Shown here one piece after another: positions 5,826 through 8,302 of a stretch of DNA of 8,302 bases. Numbering within the stretch: position 1 is the stretch's first letter; each line of letters opens with the position of its first letter. The position numbers and the translations under genes are program-made. The notes under the pieces were generated by a model that worked only from the letters and a program-made list of their open reading frames with translations, did not search any database and was not told where the DNA came from. The DNA is from an uncultured Candidatus Saccharibacteria bacterium (GTDB lineage: Bacteria; Patescibacteriota; Saccharimonadia; Saccharimonadales; Saccharimonadaceae): NCBI GenBank assembly GCA_938036915.1, contig CALHVV010000045.1, positions 1 to 8,302 on the forward strand, read 5' to 3'.

Positions 5826-5866
5826 TAGCACGACCACTGTTATTTGCGCCGCAGCCGTGCTATACT
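5825..5866 (+). promoter_or_regulatory. grpE promoter with overlapping inverted repeat
   Basis: An extended -10, TGC-TATACT (5858-5866), lies upstream of grpE; no convincing -35 is present. A perfect 8-bp inverted repeat, ATAGCACG (5825-5832) and CGTGCTAT (5856-5863), brackets the promoter with 23 nt between the arms, and its right arm overlaps the -10. The core TAGCAC/GTGCTA is the inner part of CIRCE half-sites, but the spacing is not that of CIRCE. The expected transcription start is near 5873. Regulation through the repeat is inference. Confidence 0.5.
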
Positions 5867-5876
5867 ATGAAGGATC

Positions 5877-5921
5877 ATGACGACTGAGCAACCTGCTCAG
5901 TACCACAGGCAACACCACTAG
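5877..5921 (+). CDS. Possible 14-aa leader peptide upstream of grpE
   Basis: An ATG at 5877, four bases after the expected transcription start, opens a frame of 14 codons (MTTEQPAQYHRQHH) ending in TAG at 5919-5921. It stops just before the grpE Shine-Dalgarno (AGGAGG, 5924-5929). Because other genes in this window appear to start at the 5' end of their mRNA, this frame might be translated and couple to grpE. It contains the hairpin at 5883-5901. It may equally be chance. Confidence 0.25.
   Translation: MTTEQPAQYHRQHH
5883..5901 (+). promoter_or_regulatory. Hairpin in grpE 5' leader
   Basis: ACTGAGCA (5883-5890), loop ACC, TGCTCAGT (5894-5901): a perfect 8-bp stem with a three-base loop. 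No T-tract follows, so it is not an intrinsic terminator. It lies in the leader between the expected grpE transcription start and the Shine-Dalgarno, about 22 nt upstream of the latter, and may affect RNA stability or translation. Confidence 0.5.
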
Positions 5922-5939
5922 GCAGGAGGAATGATATCG

Positions 5940-6416
5940 ATGACAAAACACAAGAAAGCGCCAAATACAACAGAGCTTGAGCAGCAGATTGGTGAGCTCA
6001 CGCAGGATTTGCAGCGCACTCGGGCAGACTTTGAGAATTATCGCAAACGCGTTGATGCAGAGAAGGCCCAGGCTAAGGCAGCGGGCACTCAGCAGGCAAT
6101 TCGCAAGCTCCTACCCGTGATTGATACGATCGAGCGCGCCACTGCCAACGTCCCCAAGAAACTTCAGAATGATACTTGGGCAAGTGGGGTGGTGGCGATG
6201 TCGAAGAAGCTCGATGGCTTGATGGCAGAGTTCAAGCTTGAGCCGATCGTGGTTGAGCTTGGCGCGACGGAGTTTGATCCAGACCTCCACGAAGCCGTCT
6301 CGATGGATGATGAAGGTGGCGACAAAGAAATTATTAGTGAAGAGTTGCAGCGCGGCTATAAGCTTGATGGCCACGTCCTGCGCCATGCTATGGTGCGGGT
6401 CAGCCGGCAGCCGTAG
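5940..6416 (+). CDS. grpE: GrpE, nucleotide exchange factor of DnaK, 158 aa
   Basis: GrpE releases ADP from DnaK and dimerises through long N-terminal helices. Residues 11-50 form the predicted coiled coil, including the conserved RADFENYRKR. RKLLPVIDTIERA (about 55-67) continues the helical part. The C-terminal beta domain carries the family signature: FDPDLHEAVSM (about 112-122), IISEELQRGYKLDGHVLRHA (131-150), MVRVS. The variable N-terminal tail is short. ATG 5940 is preferred over ATG 5931, since AGGAGG (5924-5929) is 10 nt away from the former and only one from the latter. The dnaK gene lies 979 nt downstream with one membrane protein gene between. No CIRCE is found in front of grpE; it has its own extended -10 promoter. 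Confidence 0.96.
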   Translation: MTKHKKAPNTTELEQQIGELTQDLQRTRADFENYRKRVDAEKAQAKAAGTQQAIRKLLPVIDTIERATANVPKKLQNDTWASGVVAMSKKLDGLMAEFKLEPIVVELGATEFDPDLHEAVSMDDEGGDKEIISEELQRGYKLDGHVLRHAMVRVSRQP

Positions 6417-6427
6417 GAGTGAGTGGG

Positions 6428-7228
6428 ATGAGGCGTTGGCTGCTTGCAGGAACACTCATCATATTAGCAACACTTGGTGTTGGCAGTGCTCAGGCTCATG
6501 CAACGCCACTGGCCAACCAAGCCGATATTACAGTGGTCAAGCGAGCGAGTACAGCTTATCAAGCCTTTACACGTGAGCTTTATGTCACTCAGCCCAAGAA
6601 AGACTCTATTGATGAACGAGCCAAGCAGGCTGCAGCAGCCTTTGCGGTAGTAGCAGGGCACTCATTTTCGACGCAGCTTGGCGATGAGTATAGCCGTCAT
6701 GCGGCAGCTGTGAAGGAAAAAGCCTCAGCCGTTAAGACGCTTCTTGGGCGTGCTCCGCATGCCTTCGCGAGCAAAGATACGCAGGCTGCAGCAGTCTATT
6801 TGACAGATGTAGAAACAGCGGTGAGTCAGTATGATTCAGCCGTTGGTGTGCTTAATACAACAGTAGACGATGCCAACCAAGCGACGAATCGCCTGTACTT
6901 ACTTATGGTGATTAGTGCTGGGCTCGTGGCGGCACTTGCTGCAGGCTGGGCGCGGCGCCAGCATACCCGGACATTTGCTAGTAAGCGTGTAGTGCGGGCA
7001 CGTTGGGCGGTGGTTGCAGCAGCGGCAGCACCACTGGTGGGTGCAGTTTCGCTCTATGTGATATTTATCCAGGGGAGCGACACGCGAGTTGTGCGCGGCG
7101 TGGGCTACGCGGTGCTGACTGGTGGTGTAGCGGTTCTTATCTATGCAGTAATGGCGTACTGGCGTCTCCGGCGGGCTGAGACGCTCGCGGCGGCAATTAC
7201 TGCGAGTGATGAGATCTATCAGTGGTGA
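6428..7228 (+). CDS. Secreted-domain membrane protein between grpE and dnaK, 266 aa, unrecognised
   Basis: I do not recognise the family. From ATG 6428 there is a clear signal sequence: MRRWLLAGTLIILATLGVGS followed by AQAHA, with a likely cleavage after residue 23 or 25. An Ala-rich, helical region (about 30-150) would be outside the membrane. Three hydrophobic helices follow (about 156-174, 193-215, 225-244), separated by a basic loop (RRQHTRTFASKRVVRAR) and a short GSDTRVVRG loop, then a charged tail (RLRRAETL). ATG 6428 is chosen over GTG 6419 because GGAG (6416-6419) is 8 nt upstream and the basic n-region then starts directly. It begins 11 nt after the grpE stop, so is probably co-transcribed. 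A role in envelope stress is suggested only by location. Confidence 0.75.
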   Translation: MRRWLLAGTLIILATLGVGSAQAHATPLANQADITVVKRASTAYQAFTRELYVTQPKKDSIDERAKQAAAAFAVVAGHSFSTQLGDEYSRHAAAVKEKASAVKTLLGRAPHAFASKDTQAAAVYLTDVETAVSQYDSAVGVLNTTVDDANQATNRLYLLMVISAGLVAALAAGWARRQHTRTFASKRVVRARWAVVAAAAAPLVGAVSLYVIFIQGSDTRVVRGVGYAVLTGGVAVLIYAVMAYWRLRRAETLAAAITASDEIYQW

Positions 7229-7238
7229 GCAAAATCTA

Positions 7239-7265
7239 TTAGCACTCTTGACAGCCGAGTGCTAG
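7239..7265 (+). promoter_or_regulatory. CIRCE operator 1 of dnaK
   Basis: TTAGCACTC (7239-7247), nine bases, GAGTGCTAG (7257-7265): the CIRCE consensus with one mismatch at the last base. The -35 TTGACA of the dnaK promoter starts the nine-base spacer, so HrcA binding would block RNA polymerase. It begins 10 nt after the stop of the membrane protein gene. Confidence 0.95.
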
Positions 7266-7276
7266 CTCGCTATACT
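7248..7276 (+). promoter_or_regulatory. dnaK promoter
   Basis: Perfect -35 TTGACA (7248-7253), 17-nt spacer, -10 TATACT (7271-7276). The expected transcription start is A7283, immediately before the second CIRCE, giving a leader of about 113 nt. This is the strongest sigma-70-type promoter in the window, and it is enclosed by two HrcA sites. Confidence 0.9.
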
Positions 7277-7283
7277 AAACCTA

Positions 7284-7310
7284 TTGGCACTCGCCTCCAA
7301 AGAGTGCTAG
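7284..7310 (+). promoter_or_regulatory. CIRCE operator 2 of dnaK
   Basis: TTGGCACTC (7284-7292), nine bases, GAGTGCTAG (7302-7310): two mismatches to the CIRCE consensus. It starts one base after the expected transcription start, so it is both a DNA operator and, in RNA, a hairpin at the very 5' end of the mRNA. Its loop (7293-7301) contains CCTCC. Confidence 0.9.
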
Positions 7311-7353
7311 AATAAACAAGATGTTAATAACCGAAACAATAAATTAACAACGT

Positions 7354-7380
7354 TGCGTCGCTGCCGGCAGGGCAGGCGCA
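7354..7380 (+). promoter_or_regulatory. Hairpin directly upstream of dnaK Shine-Dalgarno
   Basis: TGCG (7354-7357) pairs with CGCA (7377-7380) and CTGCC (7361-7365) with GGCAG (7371-7375), leaving a loop GGCAG and a small internal loop. CTGCCGGCAG (7361-7370) is also a perfect 10-bp palindrome. The structure ends two bases before the Shine-Dalgarno AGGAGG (7383-7388). There is no T-tract, so it is not a terminator. A translational or stability role is inferred. Confidence 0.5.
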
Positions 7381-7395
7381 CTAGGAGGAAACTAT

Positions 7396-8302
7396 ATGGG
7401 TAAAACTATCGGTATCGACCTCGGTACAACCAACAGTGCCTTTGCGTACTTAATCGCGGGCAAGCCAGAAGTTATCACTAATGCTGAGGGCAACCGCACC
7501 ACACCATCAGTGGTAGCAATCAACAAAAAAGGTGAGCGCCTTGTGGGGCAGGTGGCCCAGCGCCAGCGTGTGACCAACCCGAAGAATACAATCTATGGCG
7601 TGAAGCGCTTGATTGGCCGCAAATTCACCGACAAAGAAGTCCAGAAAGATCTCGATATCATGCCATACGAGATCGTCAAAAAGGGCAATGCCGTTGCCGT
7701 CAAGCTGGGCGATAAAGAATATACACCAGAAGAAGTAAGTGCCATGATTCTGAGCAAGATCAAGGCTGATGCCGAGGCCTTCTTGGGCGAAAAGGTGACG
7801 AAAGCGGTTATTACCGTGCCAGCGTACTTCGATGATTCGCAGCGCCAAGCTACCAAGGATGCTGGTAAGATTGCTGGCCTAGAAGTCGAGCGTATCATCA
7901 ATGAGCCAACGGCGGCTGCTCTCGCCTATGGTCTCGATAAGGGTAAAGAAGAGAGTATCGTTGTCTTTGACCTTGGTGGTGGTACCTTCGACGTGTCGGT
8001 GCTGGAGATCGCTGATGACTTCTTCCAAGTGAAGTCGACCAATGGTGATACTCACCTTGGTGGTGAGGACTTCGACAACGCCATCGTTAATTACTTCCTC
8101 GACGACTTCAAGGCCAAAGAAGGTATTGATCTGCGCAAAGACAACGCCGCTATGCAGCGCCTCAAGGACGAAGCTGAGAAGGCAAAGAAAGAGCTCTCGA
8201 CTGTTACTGAGTATGATGTCAATATTCCATTTATCACCGCTGATGCTGATGGGCCAAAGCACTTTGAGCTGAGCCTGACACGGGCTAAACTGGAAGATTT
8301 GG
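7396..8302 (+). CDS. dnaK: Chaperone DnaK (Hsp70), N-terminal 302 residues, truncated by window edge
   Basis: DnaK is the ATP-dependent Hsp70 chaperone. The visible part is most of the nucleotide-binding domain. Seen are phosphate-loop [10 protein letters not shown] (5-14), catalytic Lys70 in [30 protein letters not shown] (138-157), [14 protein letters not shown] (168-181), [15 protein letters not shown] (190-204) with the autophosphorylation-position Thr197, and [11 protein letters not shown] (217-227). The sequence after KRLIGRK keeps the stretch of about 20-25 residues present in Proteobacterial DnaK but absent from the Bacillus type. ATG 7396 follows AGGAGG (7383-7388) at 7 nt. The substrate-binding domain lies beyond the window; dnaJ would be expected downstream but cannot be seen. 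Expression is controlled by the double CIRCE upstream. Confidence 0.98.
   Translation, partial: MGKTIGIDLGTTNSAFAYLIAGKPEVITNAEGNRTTPSVVAINKKGERLVGQVAQRQRVTNPKNTIYGVKRLIGRKFTDKEVQKDLDIMPYEIVKKGNAVAVKLGDKEYTPEEVSAMILSKIKADAEAFLGEKVTKAVITVPAYFDDSQRQATKDAGKIAGLEVERIINEPTAAALAYGLDKGKEESIVVFDLGGGTFDVSVLEIADDFFQVKSTNGDTHLGGEDFDNAIVNYFLDDFKAKEGIDLRKDNAAMQRLKDEAEKAKKELSTVTEYDVNIPFITADADGPKHFELSLTRAKLEDL

Noticed and set aside
5940..6416. GrpE start at ATG 5931
   Set aside because: Only one base separates it from AGGAGG; ATG 5940 has workable spacing.
7321..7347. Eight-codon frame (MLITETIN) in the dnaK leader
   Set aside because: No Shine-Dalgarno, not at the expected 5' end of the mRNA, and too short to support.

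Overview
The window is a gene-dense bacterial segment, about half G+C, with every supported gene on the + strand and TGA, TAA and TAG all acting as stops. The chaperone genes carry CIRCE operators of the HrcA type. A very short HrcA, small genome-style packing with 4-nt stop/start overlaps, promoters lying directly on start codons, and an LssY_C membrane protein together suggest a reduced-genome bacterium. Candidatus Saccharibacteria (TM7) or a related Patescibacteria lineage is my best guess; this is inference, not proven by the sequence.

Layout. 2-607 is the C-terminal third of translation factor LepA (EF4), entering from the left edge. 628-1131 is an unrecognised 167-aa protein behind a good ribosome binding site. 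1161-1919 holds a palindromic promoter region and a guanylate kinase-family protein. Its stop overlaps the start of a 476-aa six-helix membrane protein with an LssY C-terminal domain (1916-3346). From about 3347 to 5082 the character changes: an A+T-rich spacer is followed by four small unrecognised genes (3631-4155, 4203-4511, 4508-4663, 4660-5082). Two of them share the motif IPxQCxxCPxxxE(L/I)RxxI, and the last three overlap by 4 nt each.

5068-8302 is the heat-shock locus: CIRCE-hrcA, grpE, a signal-peptide/three-helix membrane protein, then a double-CIRCE promoter and dnaK, which is cut by the right edge. HrcA would repress its own gene and dnaK through three CIRCE sites. GrpE is the nucleotide exchange factor for DnaK. 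The membrane protein between them has no identified function but sits 11 nt after grpE and probably shares its mRNA.

The main points for follow-up are: the Cys-motif gene cluster, including a 51-aa gene hidden between two overlaps; the near-leaderless promoter pattern; the grpE leader (inverted repeat, hairpin and possible 14-codon leader ORF); and the dnaK leader, with a hairpin abutting the Shine-Dalgarno and a complementary loop in the second CIRCE.
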